Positions 25,190 through 33,779 of a DNA stretch of 44,924 nt are shown here, in pieces. Origin of the DNA: Sporomusaceae bacterium (GTDB lineage Bacteria > Bacillota > Negativicutes > Acidaminococcales > JAJUGR01). Made by a program: the position numbers and the translations under genes. The first letter of the stretch is position 1. Each line of letters starts with the position of its first letter. The notes beneath the pieces were generated by a model. The model worked only from the letters and a program-made list of their open reading frames with translations, was not told where the DNA came from and did not search any database. The DNA is taken from contig JAJUGR010000020.1 of assembly GCA_029265905.1 (NCBI GenBank), positions 1 to 44,924 on the forward strand, read 5' to 3'.

Positions 25190-26860
25190 TTAGAACAGGC
25201 CGCTGATGCGGCCGGCATCGTCAATGTCGATTTTTTCCGCCGCCGGCAGTTTGGGCAATCCCGGCATGGTCATGATGTCGCCGGTCAACGCAACGACAAA
25301 GCCGGCGCCAGCCGATACCCGCACGCCGCGCACCGTCAGCGTGAAGCCGCTTGGCCGCCCCAAGAGCGTCGCATCGTCCGAGAAGGAGTATTGCGTTTTC
25401 GCCATGCAGACGGGCAGGTTGCCAAAGCCCATTTCCGTAAACGTTTTGAGCGAGGCCGCCGCCGCCTTGCTGAACACGACTTCCTTCGCGCCGTAAATCT
25501 CGCAGGCCACGCGGCGGATTTTGTCCGCCAGCGGCAGTTCGTCCTCGTAGAGCGGCTTGAAGCAGCTTTCCTTCGTTGCCATTACTTGCGTCACCAGCTC
25601 CGCCAACTCGCGGCCGCCTTCGCCGCCGCGGGCGAACACGTCGGACAGGGCGACCGGCACGCCCAGCTTCTCGCAGGCCTGGGAGATAACCGCCATTTCT
25701 TCCGCCGTGTCCTGGCTGAAGCGGTTGATCGCCACCACAACCGGCACGCCGAAGCCTTGCACGTTCTCAATATGTTTTTCCAGGTTCACAATGCCTTTGG
25801 CCACCGCCTCGGCATTCGGCGCCGCCAACTCGGTTTTCGGCACCCCGCCGTGCATTTTCAGCGCCCGGACGGTCGCGACAATAACGGCCGCCGCCGGCTT
25901 CAGCCCGGCATAACGGCACTTGATGTCAAAGAACTTTTCCGCGCCCAGGTCGGCGCCGAAGCCGGCTTCCGTAATCACGAAATCGGCGAGCTTCAAGGCT
26001 GTCCTGGTCGCCATGACGCTGTTGCAGCCGTGGGCGATATTGGCGAACGGGCCGCCATGGATCAGGGCCGGCACGTTTTCCAGCGTCTGCACCAGATTCG
26101 GCTTGATCGCCTCCTTCAGCAGCGCAGCCATCGCCCCCTGCGCATTCAGCATGCCGCAGGTGACAGCCTCGCCGGCGTACGTATAGCCGACGACGATGCG
26201 GGCCAGACGGTCTTTTAAGTCAGCCAGGCCGTCGGCCAGGCAGAGGATCGCCATGACTTCCGAGGCCACGGAGATGTCAAAACCGTCTTCGCGCGGCACA
26301 CCGTGCGCCTTGCCGCCCAAACCGATGACGATGTTGCGCAGCGCCCGGTCGTTCATATCCATAACGCGCTTCCAGGTAATGCGGCGCGGATCAAGGTTCA
26401 ATTTATTGCCCTGCTGCAAGTGGTTGTCGAGCATCGCCGACAGCAGGTTGTGCGCCGTCGTCACGGCATGGATGTCGCCGGTGAAGTGCAGGTTGATGTC
26501 TTCCATCGGCACCACCTGGGAATAGCCGCCGCCAGCCGCGCCGCCCTTCACGCCCATGCACGGCCCAAGCGAAGGCTCACGCAGGGCGACAATGACGTTC
26601 TGGCCGTTTTTAGCCATGCCCTGCGCCAGACCGACAGTCGTCGTCGACTTTCCTTCGCCGGCCGGGGTCGGCGTGATCGCCGTCACCAAAATCAGCTTGC
26701 CATCCGGCCGGTTTTCCAGCCGTTTTATCAGATCAAGCGACAGCTTCGCCTTGTAGTGGCCGTAGGGCTCCAGCTCCTGGGGCAGAATCCCGAGTTTGTC
26801 CGCCACTTCAGTAATCAACTGCATTTTCGCTTCCTGGGCAATCTCAATATCGCTTAACAT
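25190..26860 (-). CDS. fhs: Formate-tetrahydrofolate ligase
   Basis: The 556-residue enzyme joins formate to tetrahydrofolate with ATP, giving 10-formyl-THF. The family P-loop '[11 protein letters not shown]' is at about 65-75, followed by '[23 protein letters not shown]' and '[13 protein letters not shown]', and its length is typical. The ATG at 26860 is preferred to a TTG four codons upstream that abuts AGGGG. folD-like and amidohydrolase genes follow within 28 bases and by overlap. The enzyme is used by acetogens and purine-fermenting anaerobes but also widely elsewhere, so it does not prove acetogenesis. No folate riboswitch was seen in the 82-base leader. Confidence 0.95.
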   Translation of the reverse strand: MLSDIEIAQEAKMQLITEVADKLGILPQELEPYGHYKAKLSLDLIKRLENRPDGKLILVTAITPTPAGEGKSTTTVGLAQGMAKNGQNVIVALREPSLGPCMGVKGGAAGGGYSQVVPMEDINLHFTGDIHAVTTAHNLLSAMLDNHLQQGNKLNLDPRRITWKRVMDMNDRALRNIVIGLGGKAHGVPREDGFDISVASEVMAILCLADGLADLKDRLARIVVGYTYAGEAVTCGMLNAQGAMAALLKEAIKPNLVQTLENVPALIHGGPFANIAHGCNSVMATRTALKLADFVITEAGFGADLGAEKFFDIKCRYAGLKPAAAVIVATVRALKMHGGVPKTELAAPNAEAVAKGIVNLEKHIENVQGFGVPVVVAINRFSQDTAEEMAVISQACEKLGVPVALSDVFARGGEGGRELAELVTQVMATKESCFKPLYEDELPLADKIRRVACEIYGAKEVVFSKAAAASLKTFTEMGFGNLPVCMAKTQYSFSDDATLLGRPSGFTLTVRGVRVSAGAGFVVALTGDIMTMPGLPKLPAAEKIDIDDAGRISGLF

Positions 26861-26942
26861 TACTCTATACAACCCCTGTCTTTTATAGTCTGCAGCTCTT
26901 CTTGCTTGTTATTCGCGTTTTTTATTGATATTCCTTCCGCAT

Positions 26943-28958
26943 TTAAGGCCAGGCGAACCAGACTTGCACCGTCGTGCCGGGGGCCACAGCCGTTCCCGGC
27001 GCGATTGACTGGCGCACCGCCCGCCCGCCGCCGATCGGATCTAAGGCCAGACCGCGTTCCGCCAAGCGCTCGGCCGCCTCGCGCAGCAGCAGTCCCGTCA
27101 AATCAGGCAAAACAAGCTTGCCGTCCGCCGTTTTGCTGATGCCGGTTGGAGCCAGCCGCACCGGCTCGCCGCCAGGCTTCGTCTGCCCCAGATTGGGCAG
27201 CTCCTCCGGGTGCGAGGGCGGAATGCCCGTATAGACAAGGATCGGTTCCATTAACTCGCGGAACAGCGGCGCGGCAATTTGCCCGCCATAGATTGCCCCC
27301 TGCGGCGTATCGATCATGATCAGCACCGCAAAGCGCGGGTCGCTGACCGGCCCGATGCCGACAAACGAAGCGATGTATTGGCCCGAAGCATACCCGCTGC
27401 CGTCGTCCTTGAGCCGCTCGGCCGTGCCGGTCTTGCCGGCGAAGCGGTAGCCGGGGATCTTCGCCAAGCCGCCGCCGCCCGTCGAAACGACCTGCTCCAT
27501 CATGGCGAAGACGGACCGCGCCGTTTCCTTCGACACAGGCTGGCGCACCACCTCCGGCGCCCGTTCGACAAGCACCTTGCCGTCCCCGTCCATGACCTTC
27601 GCCACCAGGTACGGCTTCATGAGCATGCCGTCATTGGCCATGACGGACAGCGCCCGTAGCAGCTGCAGCGGCGTCACCGCCACGCCCTGGCCGATCGACA
27701 TGGTGCCAACGTCTTCCGGCCGCATCTGCTCCGTGTCAAACAGCAGGCCTTCCGCTTCGCCCTCCAGGGCGCTGTCCGTCACCTGTCCCAAGCCGAACGC
27801 TTTGGCGTAGCGGTTGAGTCGCGCTGCGCCCAGCAGCGTGCCGACCTGAACCATCGTCGTGTTGATCGAGTTTTTGATCGTATCGGTAAACGTGACCCGC
27901 CCGTAGCCTTCGTCGCTCCAGTTGCGGATCATCCGGGCCCCCACCTCGATGTAGCCGGGATCGTTGAAGACGGTGTCCGGCGTCACCAGCTTTTCCTCAA
28001 TCGCGGCGGCCGCCACCAGCGGCTTGAACGTTGAGCCCGGTTCGTAGATGCTGGTCACCGCCCGGTTGTTCCAGGCGGCGGCATCGGCCTTCCAAAACTG
28101 GTTGGGATCAAACGTCGGCCGATTGGCCATCGCCAAAATCTCGCCTGTCTTCGGATTTATAATCAAAATCGTCGTGGCGCGGGCGCGCGTTTTCACCAAA
28201 ATCGAATCCGCCACCTGCTCCGCCAAAAACTGAATATGGCTGTCGAGCGTCAATTGCACCCGGTTTGAATCTTTGGGGCGCGTCGGCGCCAGCACCGAGG
28301 CAAAAATCGGCCGGTCAATGGCGTCTGTCTGCAAGCGCAGCACTTCCTTGCGGCCCTTGAGCACCTTGTCAAGCGAGAGTTCCAGTCCGCTCAGGCCCTC
28401 GTCGTCCGTGCCGGCAAAACCGAGCACCTGGGCCGCCAGCCGCCCCTTGGGATAATAGCGTTTGCTTTCCGGCACAAAGGCGAAGCCGTGCAGCTTGTTT
28501 TCCTTCACCGCTTGCCGGACCTGTTGTTCCACCGCCGGCTCAAGCGTACGCTCAACCCATTCAAAACGGCTGTCGGCCGAAAACAAGGCAAACAGCTCCG
28601 CTTCCTTGCGCTGCAGGATTGGCGCCAGCACCTGCGCCGCAACCTGCTTGGGATTGCGGTTCGGCGCCTGGTTGCCCGGCCACTCCTCCGGCACATCAAC
28701 AATCGACGCCGGATCAACATACAGGGAACGGGCCATCAGGCTCACCGCCAGCTCCTGCCCATTGCGGTCCAGAAGTTCGCCCCGCGGCGCCGTCAGCTCG
28801 ATTTCCGTCAACAACTGCGCCCGTTCCTTTTGCGCTAATTCATCACCGGTCACAAGCTGCAGCCACACCAAGCGCAGCACCACGACCAGGAACAAAAACA
28901 ACAGCGCCTTAATCGCCTTTTTAACCGGTTTATAGAGAGGACTTTTTTGCATACTCAT
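26943..28958 (-). CDS. Class B penicillin-binding protein with PASTA domain (FtsI/SpoVD-like)
   Basis: The 671-residue transpeptidase has a membrane anchor at about 16-36, a PBP dimerisation domain with 'APRGELLDRNG', and a transpeptidase domain with Ser309-x-x-Lys312 ('EPGSTFKP'), the SxN motif at 364-366 ('SIN') and KTG at 509-511. A single PASTA-like domain forms the C-terminal 60 residues ('LPDLTGLLLREAAERL'). It crosslinks septal or spore peptidoglycan outside the membrane. GGAGG is seven bases before the ATG, which lies 12 bases after the SEDS gene. The PASTA tail is usual for SpoVD and for division PBPs of Firmicutes, so either role is possible. Confidence 0.93.
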   Translation of the reverse strand: MSMQKSPLYKPVKKAIKALLFLFLVVVLRLVWLQLVTGDELAQKERAQLLTEIELTAPRGELLDRNGQELAVSLMARSLYVDPASIVDVPEEWPGNQAPNRNPKQVAAQVLAPILQRKEAELFALFSADSRFEWVERTLEPAVEQQVRQAVKENKLHGFAFVPESKRYYPKGRLAAQVLGFAGTDDEGLSGLELSLDKVLKGRKEVLRLQTDAIDRPIFASVLAPTRPKDSNRVQLTLDSHIQFLAEQVADSILVKTRARATTILIINPKTGEILAMANRPTFDPNQFWKADAAAWNNRAVTSIYEPGSTFKPLVAAAAIEEKLVTPDTVFNDPGYIEVGARMIRNWSDEGYGRVTFTDTIKNSINTTMVQVGTLLGAARLNRYAKAFGLGQVTDSALEGEAEGLLFDTEQMRPEDVGTMSIGQGVAVTPLQLLRALSVMANDGMLMKPYLVAKVMDGDGKVLVERAPEVVRQPVSKETARSVFAMMEQVVSTGGGGLAKIPGYRFAGKTGTAERLKDDGSGYASGQYIASFVGIGPVSDPRFAVLIMIDTPQGAIYGGQIAAPLFRELMEPILVYTGIPPSHPEELPNLGQTKPGGEPVRLAPTGISKTADGKLVLPDLTGLLLREAAERLAERGLALDPIGGGRAVRQSIAPGTAVAPGTTVQVWFAWP

Positions 28959-28970
28959 GCTGCCGCCTCC

Positions 28971-30152
28971 TTAACGAACGACCCGCAAAAGCGGTCGTCT
29001 GCGCCGCGGCGCAGGCGGCGGCGCACCGTCGGCTTCATCCGCCGCCTGCGCCTCCTTGATGACGCGGCTCAAAATCGGCAGCGATATGGCCACCACCCCT
29101 AGGTTCACCAGCAGCGAGGTGCCGCCGTAACTGATAAACGGCAGGGGGACCCCGATGACCGGCAGCACCCCGGTTACCATCAGCATATTGCCGGCCGCCT
29201 GGCCGCATAACAGCAACAAGGCGCCCCAAAGCAAAACCGCCTCGCCCGGACGCTTGGCCAACAGACAGCCCTTGGCGTACTGCACCATAAGCAGTACGAA
29301 CAGGGCGATCACCAGCATGGCGCCTACAAAGCCCCACTCCTCGCACAAAACCGCAAAAGCAAAGTCCGTGTGCGCTTCCGGCAGGTAAAAAAACTTGCTG
29401 GCGCCTTGGCCGAAGCCGTTGCCGAGAAACTGGCCGCTGCCGATCGCCATCAGCGACTTGACCAGCTGATAGCCGGTCGTCGTAGCATGCCCCCACGGAT
29501 CAAGCCAGCCCTCAATCCGCCCCATGCGGTAGGCCGCGCCGCGCGTGCCCAAAATGGCCAGCGCCACACCGCCGACCACAATGATCAGCCAGTCGCGCCG
29601 GGTAATGCCGCCGGCCACCAGCACGCCGAAAGCCAGAATAACGATTAATGCCGCCGTGCCCATATCCGGCTGCTTGTAGACAAGAAAGGCAAGGCCAGAC
29701 GCGGCATAAATTGGCCAGGAAAAAATCGTCACCGGCCGGCGGCAGCGCCAGCAGCCAGCTACGTAGTAGGCCCCCAGCAGCACCACCGCCACTTTGGCAA
29801 TTTCCGACGGTTGGAAAGTAAAGCCGCCAATTGCCAGCCAGCGGCGCGCCCCCTTGGCCGCCACCCCCATAAACGGAACCATCGCCAGCGTCACGGCGGC
29901 AAAGCCCGCCGTCGGCCACACCAGCTTGCGCCAATCGATCCCGCCAATCGCCAGCGACAGCAGCACGACCGCCAGGCCGATGGCGCCAAAAAGCCAATAC
30001 CGGATTACGAAATACAGGCTGTTGCCGTGCTCCTGCTGCCCGAGCACGGAGCTAGCGCTGTAAATCGTCAGGCTGCCGATCACCATCAGGGACAAGACCA
30101 AAAAGACGACCGCCTCGACGGGACTGCGCCACAAGCGATTCAAACCACCCAT
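28971..30152 (-). CDS. ftsW: SEDS glycosyltransferase, FtsW/SpoVE-like
   Basis: The 393-residue membrane protein has about ten hydrophobic segments and the SEDS landmarks 'GAKGARRWL'-like ('AAKGARRWLAIGGFTFQPSEIAK'), 'KQPDMGTA' and 'LPFISYGGTSL'. It polymerises lipid II glycan and works with the class B PBP encoded 12 bases downstream. AGGGGG is about seven bases before the ATG, which is 11 bases after the trmB stop. The pair is away from other division (mra/mur/ddl) genes in this window, which are absent. A sporulation or elongation role instead of division cannot be excluded. Confidence 0.92.
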   Translation of the reverse strand: MGGLNRLWRSPVEAVVFLVLSLMVIGSLTIYSASSVLGQQEHGNSLYFVIRYWLFGAIGLAVVLLSLAIGGIDWRKLVWPTAGFAAVTLAMVPFMGVAAKGARRWLAIGGFTFQPSEIAKVAVVLLGAYYVAGCWRCRRPVTIFSWPIYAASGLAFLVYKQPDMGTAALIVILAFGVLVAGGITRRDWLIIVVGGVALAILGTRGAAYRMGRIEGWLDPWGHATTTGYQLVKSLMAIGSGQFLGNGFGQGASKFFYLPEAHTDFAFAVLCEEWGFVGAMLVIALFVLLMVQYAKGCLLAKRPGEAVLLWGALLLLCGQAAGNMLMVTGVLPVIGVPLPFISYGGTSLLVNLGVVAISLPILSRVIKEAQAADEADGAPPPAPRRRRPLLRVVR

Positions 30153-30163
30153 CGCCGTACCCC

Positions 30164-30805
30164 CTATTCAAATCGCACCTGGCAAAAACAAATCGGCTGG
30201 CCAAGGCGGCTGAACTTTGTTTCATATTCCGTCATGGCCGGATTGGGCAGCCCGCTGTTGTGCAGGTCCCAGGAGACAGCCTCCACCACAAGCCCGGCCG
30301 CCTCAAATTCCTCCAGCGAAAAGGCGAACAAGGGCTGATTGTCGGTCTTTAAAAGCAAGCGGCCGCCGGGCTTTAAAATCCGCCGGTAGACCGCGAGAAA
30401 ATTGCGGTGGGTCAGGCGTCGTTTCGCCTGACGATTTTTGGGCCAGGGATCGCTGAAGTTCAAATACAATTGATCGACCTCGCCGTCGGCGAACCATTCC
30501 GTCAGATGTGCGGCGTCGCCGTGGATGAAGCGCAGGTTCTTCGCCTCGCGTTCGTGCGCTTTTAAAACAGCATAGTAGATGACGCCCAATTGCGACTCAA
30601 TGCCAATGAAAGCCGTATCCGGCGCCTGCTCCGACAGGCCGGCCAAAAAAGCCCCTTTGCCGCAGCCAATTTCAAGATGCAGTTCTTGCTGTCCGTCAAA
30701 GGCTTCCCGCCATTTGCCGCGCCGCTCGACTGGCGGCTGCAAATCAACAAGCCCCGCATAATCTAAAATAGCTGATTCAATCCAGGGTTTTCTCCGTAAA
30801 CGCAC
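30164..30805 (-). CDS. trmB: tRNA (guanine-N7)-methyltransferase
   Basis: The 213-residue enzyme methylates G46 of tRNA. SAM motif 'LEIGCGKGAF' (GCGKG at 47-51) and the catalytic 'NFSDPWPKNRQAKRRL' are as in TrmB, ending with 'PAMTEYETKFSRLGQPI'. The start is taken as GTG at 30805: GGTGG is seven bases upstream and it gives the family N-terminus 'MRLRRKPW'; an ATG eight codons earlier lacks a site. It heads a tandem run with ftsW and the PBP gene. Confidence 0.93.
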   Translation of the reverse strand: MRLRRKPWIESAILDYAGLVDLQPPVERRGKWREAFDGQQELHLEIGCGKGAFLAGLSEQAPDTAFIGIESQLGVIYYAVLKAHEREAKNLRFIHGDAAHLTEWFADGEVDQLYLNFSDPWPKNRQAKRRLTHRNFLAVYRRILKPGGRLLLKTDNQPLFAFSLEEFEAAGLVVEAVSWDLHNSGLPNPAMTEYETKFSRLGQPICFCQVRFE

Positions 30806-30890
30806 GTCTAGACCACCTTTTTCATGCAAAAATGCTATGCCTATTATTTTACCCTACCGCGGCAAGCCTGTATAGCCGAAGGCCGGACGA

Positions 30891-30933
30891 AAAAGGCGGG
30901 GAGGCCCGGCCAACGCCGCAACCTCTCCCGCCG
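30891..30933 (-). terminator. Terminator after the AAA+ regulator
   Basis: GGCGGGAGAGG pairs with CCTCCCCGCC around a GC-rich interior on the minus strand, followed by TTTTT. Confidence 0.75.
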
Positions 30934-30950
30934 AAACAACCCGAACCACC

Positions 30951-32828
30951 CTACATTTCTTCTTTTTTGCCGAGATCGTATTTTTTCAAATAGCGATACA
31001 GCGTGACCCGGCTGACATCCAGCATGTTGGCCAGCCGGCTGATGTTGCCGCCCGCCGCCTTCCAGGCTTCAATAAAGGCGTCCCGGTCGTATTTCCACGA
31101 TTTCCCCAGCGTCTTATCGCCCGGCAGCTTTACCTGTTCGGCGCCGATAACCAAGCCCGGCGTATGGAAGAACGCCATTTCCAGAACGGCTTGAAGCTGC
31201 TTGATGTTGCCTGGCCAGCTGAATTTTTTGAGCACCGCCAGCGCATCCGCCGACAACCGCTTGGGCGGCAGCGAGTGCTGCGCCGCAATTTCCGAGACGA
31301 TATGCCCGGCGATCAGTTCAATGTCCTCGACGCGGTTGCGCAGCGCCGGCACGCGCAACGTGATCCGGGACAGCAGCTCGTACAACGGCATGGAGAAAAG
31401 CCCCTTGTCCGCCAGGCGCTTCAGATTGGAGTCGCAGGCGGCAATCACGCGAATATCCGGTTTGCGCCCCTCTTTTTCCGCCTTCTGCTCATTTTCAGCC
31501 AGCACGGCGGCCAGCCTGTCGCCCAACGCCACCGGCATCTTTTCAATCTCATCAATAAACAGCGTGCCGCCGACGGCCAGCTCAAGCTTGCCGGCCACCC
31601 GCGCCGCGCCTTCGCCATAGCCGAACAGCTCCGCCTCCAACGCATCCTCGCTCAGCTTGCCGCACTTGACGGAAATCAAGGCGCCAGCCGCTTTGGCGCT
31701 GGCTTGATGAATGCCATGCGCCAGGCGCTGCTTGCCTGTGCCCGGTTCGCCCTGCAGCAGGATATTCGCATCGCCCCGGGCGACGCGCGCCGCCTTGTTT
31801 TGCAGCGCAACAAACTCTTCCGTTTCCCCAACCATGCTCAGCAGGCTGTAGCGGGCCGAATAGCTCGTCGCATGCGCCACCGTCGTTTTCAGGTCCTCAA
31901 TCGCAGTGGTAATGGCAATGACGCTGTTGACGTCCTCGTCATCCTTCACCGGCACCACCGTGGTGATGTCCTCATAAGCCTTGTCTCGGGCAATCCAGGT
32001 CACTTCCTTGTTATAGGAAGGAATGCCCTGGAAGCCGCGGTTGATGGGGATGTGCTCGTAATTCACGAACACCTCGCTCAAATCCATGTGATTTTCAAGC
32101 CGTTTCTTGCCGCACTGGTTGGCATAAGCCACGCGCCCGCCGGGCTTGACGTGATAAATCGCCATCGGCAGCGCATCCAAGAGGACATGGGAGGCCCGCA
32201 GGCGCTCGTGCATCGACAAAAACTGCTCCAGCGAATAGCGGATGCTCATCAGCAGCGCGATGACGCTCTCGTAGGGCAAATCCGGCTGGTCAATGGAAAA
32301 AACCGATACGATGTATTGCACGCGGCCGTCGACGATCACCGGCGCACTGCAGGCGTCGCCGGTCTGGCATTCCTCAATCCACATTTCCGGTCCGAAGAGC
32401 AAAAACGGCACCTTGTGCTCCTTGGCCACGCTTATGGACGAAGTGCCGATATCCCGCTCGGAAACCCGCGCGCCCTGCACGTCCTCCATGGTCCGCTGAA
32501 AGAACGGCAGCGCGTAATTTTTCAGCACGTAGCTCTCGTCGTCAATCAGCAGCATGCTCAGGTTGTGCATGTTCAAATGCTCGCGGCACTGCTCATAAAT
32601 GCCATCCATGAATTTTAAGGCCGCCTCATGTTTTCTCCGGCGCGCCGCCAATTCTTCCCGGCTCAGCTGAACCAGCTTCGGCATTTTTTCATGCGCCAGG
32701 CCACGGGCCAGACAGCGCTTCCAGGATTCCGCCACCCACGGGTGTATATTCGGGTCCAACACCCCTTCTTCAATAAAACGCCGGTAATATTGCGCCAGTT
32801 TTTCCTTGTTGCGCCGTTCTCGGATCAT
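30951..32828 (-). CDS. AcoR-like AAA+ regulator lacking the GAFTGA loop
   Basis: The 625-residue regulator has a GAF-type sensor (about 65-200), a PAS-like segment (about 210-310), an AAA+ domain (about 330-560) and a Fis-type helix-turn-helix at the C-terminus ('NISRLANMLDVSRVTLYRYLKKY'). Walker A is 'GEPGTGKQ' (360-367) and Walker B 'GGTLFIDEIE' (about 420-429). Between 'ELFGY' and 'KLELA' only 'GEGAARVAG' is found, so the sigma-54-contacting GAFTGA loop is missing and the segment is shortened. It may therefore act without sigma-54, as TyrR-like proteins do, or be a repressor. The ATG at 32828 has GGAGG six bases upstream. Its neighbours give no target. Confidence 0.85.
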   Translation of the reverse strand: MIRERRNKEKLAQYYRRFIEEGVLDPNIHPWVAESWKRCLARGLAHEKMPKLVQLSREELAARRRKHEAALKFMDGIYEQCREHLNMHNLSMLLIDDESYVLKNYALPFFQRTMEDVQGARVSERDIGTSSISVAKEHKVPFLLFGPEMWIEECQTGDACSAPVIVDGRVQYIVSVFSIDQPDLPYESVIALLMSIRYSLEQFLSMHERLRASHVLLDALPMAIYHVKPGGRVAYANQCGKKRLENHMDLSEVFVNYEHIPINRGFQGIPSYNKEVTWIARDKAYEDITTVVPVKDDEDVNSVIAITTAIEDLKTTVAHATSYSARYSLLSMVGETEEFVALQNKAARVARGDANILLQGEPGTGKQRLAHGIHQASAKAAGALISVKCGKLSEDALEAELFGYGEGAARVAGKLELAVGGTLFIDEIEKMPVALGDRLAAVLAENEQKAEKEGRKPDIRVIAACDSNLKRLADKGLFSMPLYELLSRITLRVPALRNRVEDIELIAGHIVSEIAAQHSLPPKRLSADALAVLKKFSWPGNIKQLQAVLEMAFFHTPGLVIGAEQVKLPGDKTLGKSWKYDRDAFIEAWKAAGGNISRLANMLDVSRVTLYRYLKKYDLGKKEEM

Positions 32829-32949
32829 GTTCGTCCTCCTCATGTATTATCGCACGATTGCTTGTAGTGTACTTTTCGTTACATATTGATTCGGCGCAAA
32901 TCGCAAAACTCCTACCGCCAAAAAGCAATTTTATAAGAAAAATGTAAAC

Positions 32950-32975
32950 ACCGGAAGACCAATTTCGTCTCCCGG
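32950..32975 (-). terminator. Possible terminator after the NlpC/P60 gene
   Basis: GCCGGGAGAC pairs with GTCTTCCGGT around seven bases on the minus strand, followed by TTT and ATTTTTC. It lies 130 bases past the stop. The rest of the 32829-33105 gap shows nothing recognisable. Confidence 0.5.
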
Positions 32976-33105
32976 CGCAATAAAACGAACTAACCGCTAT
33001 ACGCAATCCCAGCAAAAGGCAAAAAAATCGCCCGACAATTGTTTTATATTCGCCGAATTAACACACGGCCCCCTTGTTCAGATTGTAAAGTCCCTCCACC
33101 GCGCA

Positions 33106-33777
33106 CTACTCCAGCAAGATCCGGCGCGCCCCCAGGTAGCGCGGCTTCCAGTAAGGATCGTCCAGCCGGCTGAGCATCACGCCCCGGCTAGAAGAGGCAT
33201 GCCAAAAAGCGCCGTTGGCGGCGTAAATCCCGACATGAGACGGACCAGGCTCGCTGGTTGTGAAAAACACCAGATCGCCCGCCCGCAGCGCTTGCCGCAA
33301 AACATACAAACCGCGTTCATATTGCCGATCAGCCGTCCGGGGCAGCGCAACCTTGTGTTTGGCAAAGACGTAACTGACGTAGCCGGAGCAGTCGAAGCCC
33401 TTGTCAGGCGCCGTGCCGCCGTAGCGGTAGCGCGCGCCGTGAAGGGCCGCCGCCGCCGCGACCACATCGCGCCCCTTCACGCCCAGCGGGGCCTGCTTGC
33501 GATAGGCTTCCTCGGCCAGCGTCTGATAGGTTTTGTTGTCCAGTTTGCCATTCGCCGGCAGCTTCGCCTGCGCCTGAAAATGCTTCAAGGCCGCCACCGT
33601 CTGCGCGGTGAGCACGCCATCCTGCCTGTCAACCGGATAACCGGCCGCCACCAGGTTCCGCTGCGCCACAGCCACTTTCCAATTTTTTTCACCCAGACGG
33701 TAGTCAGCCGCTGCGGCAATACCGGCGAACAGCAGGCAACCCGCCAGACAGCAAAGCAAAATGCGCGCGATCTTCAT
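33106..33777 (-). CDS. Secreted NlpC/P60 peptidoglycan hydrolase
   Basis: The 223-residue protein has a signal peptide (about 1-23, ending 'AAAAD'), a peptidoglycan-binding 1-type domain (about 33-90, 'V..AQRNLVAAGYPVD...G..T..TV.ALK.FQ') and a C-terminal NlpC/P60 domain with Cys130 ('FDCSGY'), His181 ('SHVGIY') and His193 ('FWHAS'). It would cleave stem peptides of peptidoglycan in the cell wall. The ATG is two bases after the stop of the signalling gene, with GGTGGG as ribosome site, so the two are cotranscribed and c-di-GMP-type signalling may be tied to wall turnover. Confidence 0.92.
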   Translation of the reverse strand: MKIARILLCCLAGCLLFAGIAAAADYRLGEKNWKVAVAQRNLVAAGYPVDRQDGVLTAQTVAALKHFQAQAKLPANGKLDNKTYQTLAEEAYRKQAPLGVKGRDVVAAAAALHGARYRYGGTAPDKGFDCSGYVSYVFAKHKVALPRTADRQYERGLYVLRQALRAGDLVFFTTSEPGPSHVGIYAANGAFWHASSSRGVMLSRLDDPYWKPRYLGARRILLE

Positions 33778-33779
33778 TT

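Noticed and set aside
24746-26218. 490-codon plus-strand ORF across folD and fhs
   Set aside because: It lies opposite two clear enzymes, spans their junction, and its product resembles no protein family.
26861-26942. Tetrahydrofolate riboswitch before fhs
   Set aside because: The leader is only 82 bases and shows no match to the riboswitch core.
31164-32618. 484-codon plus-strand ORF opposite the AAA+ regulator
   Set aside because: Shadow of a GC-rich gene; the minus-strand frame carries GAF, AAA+ and Fis motifs.
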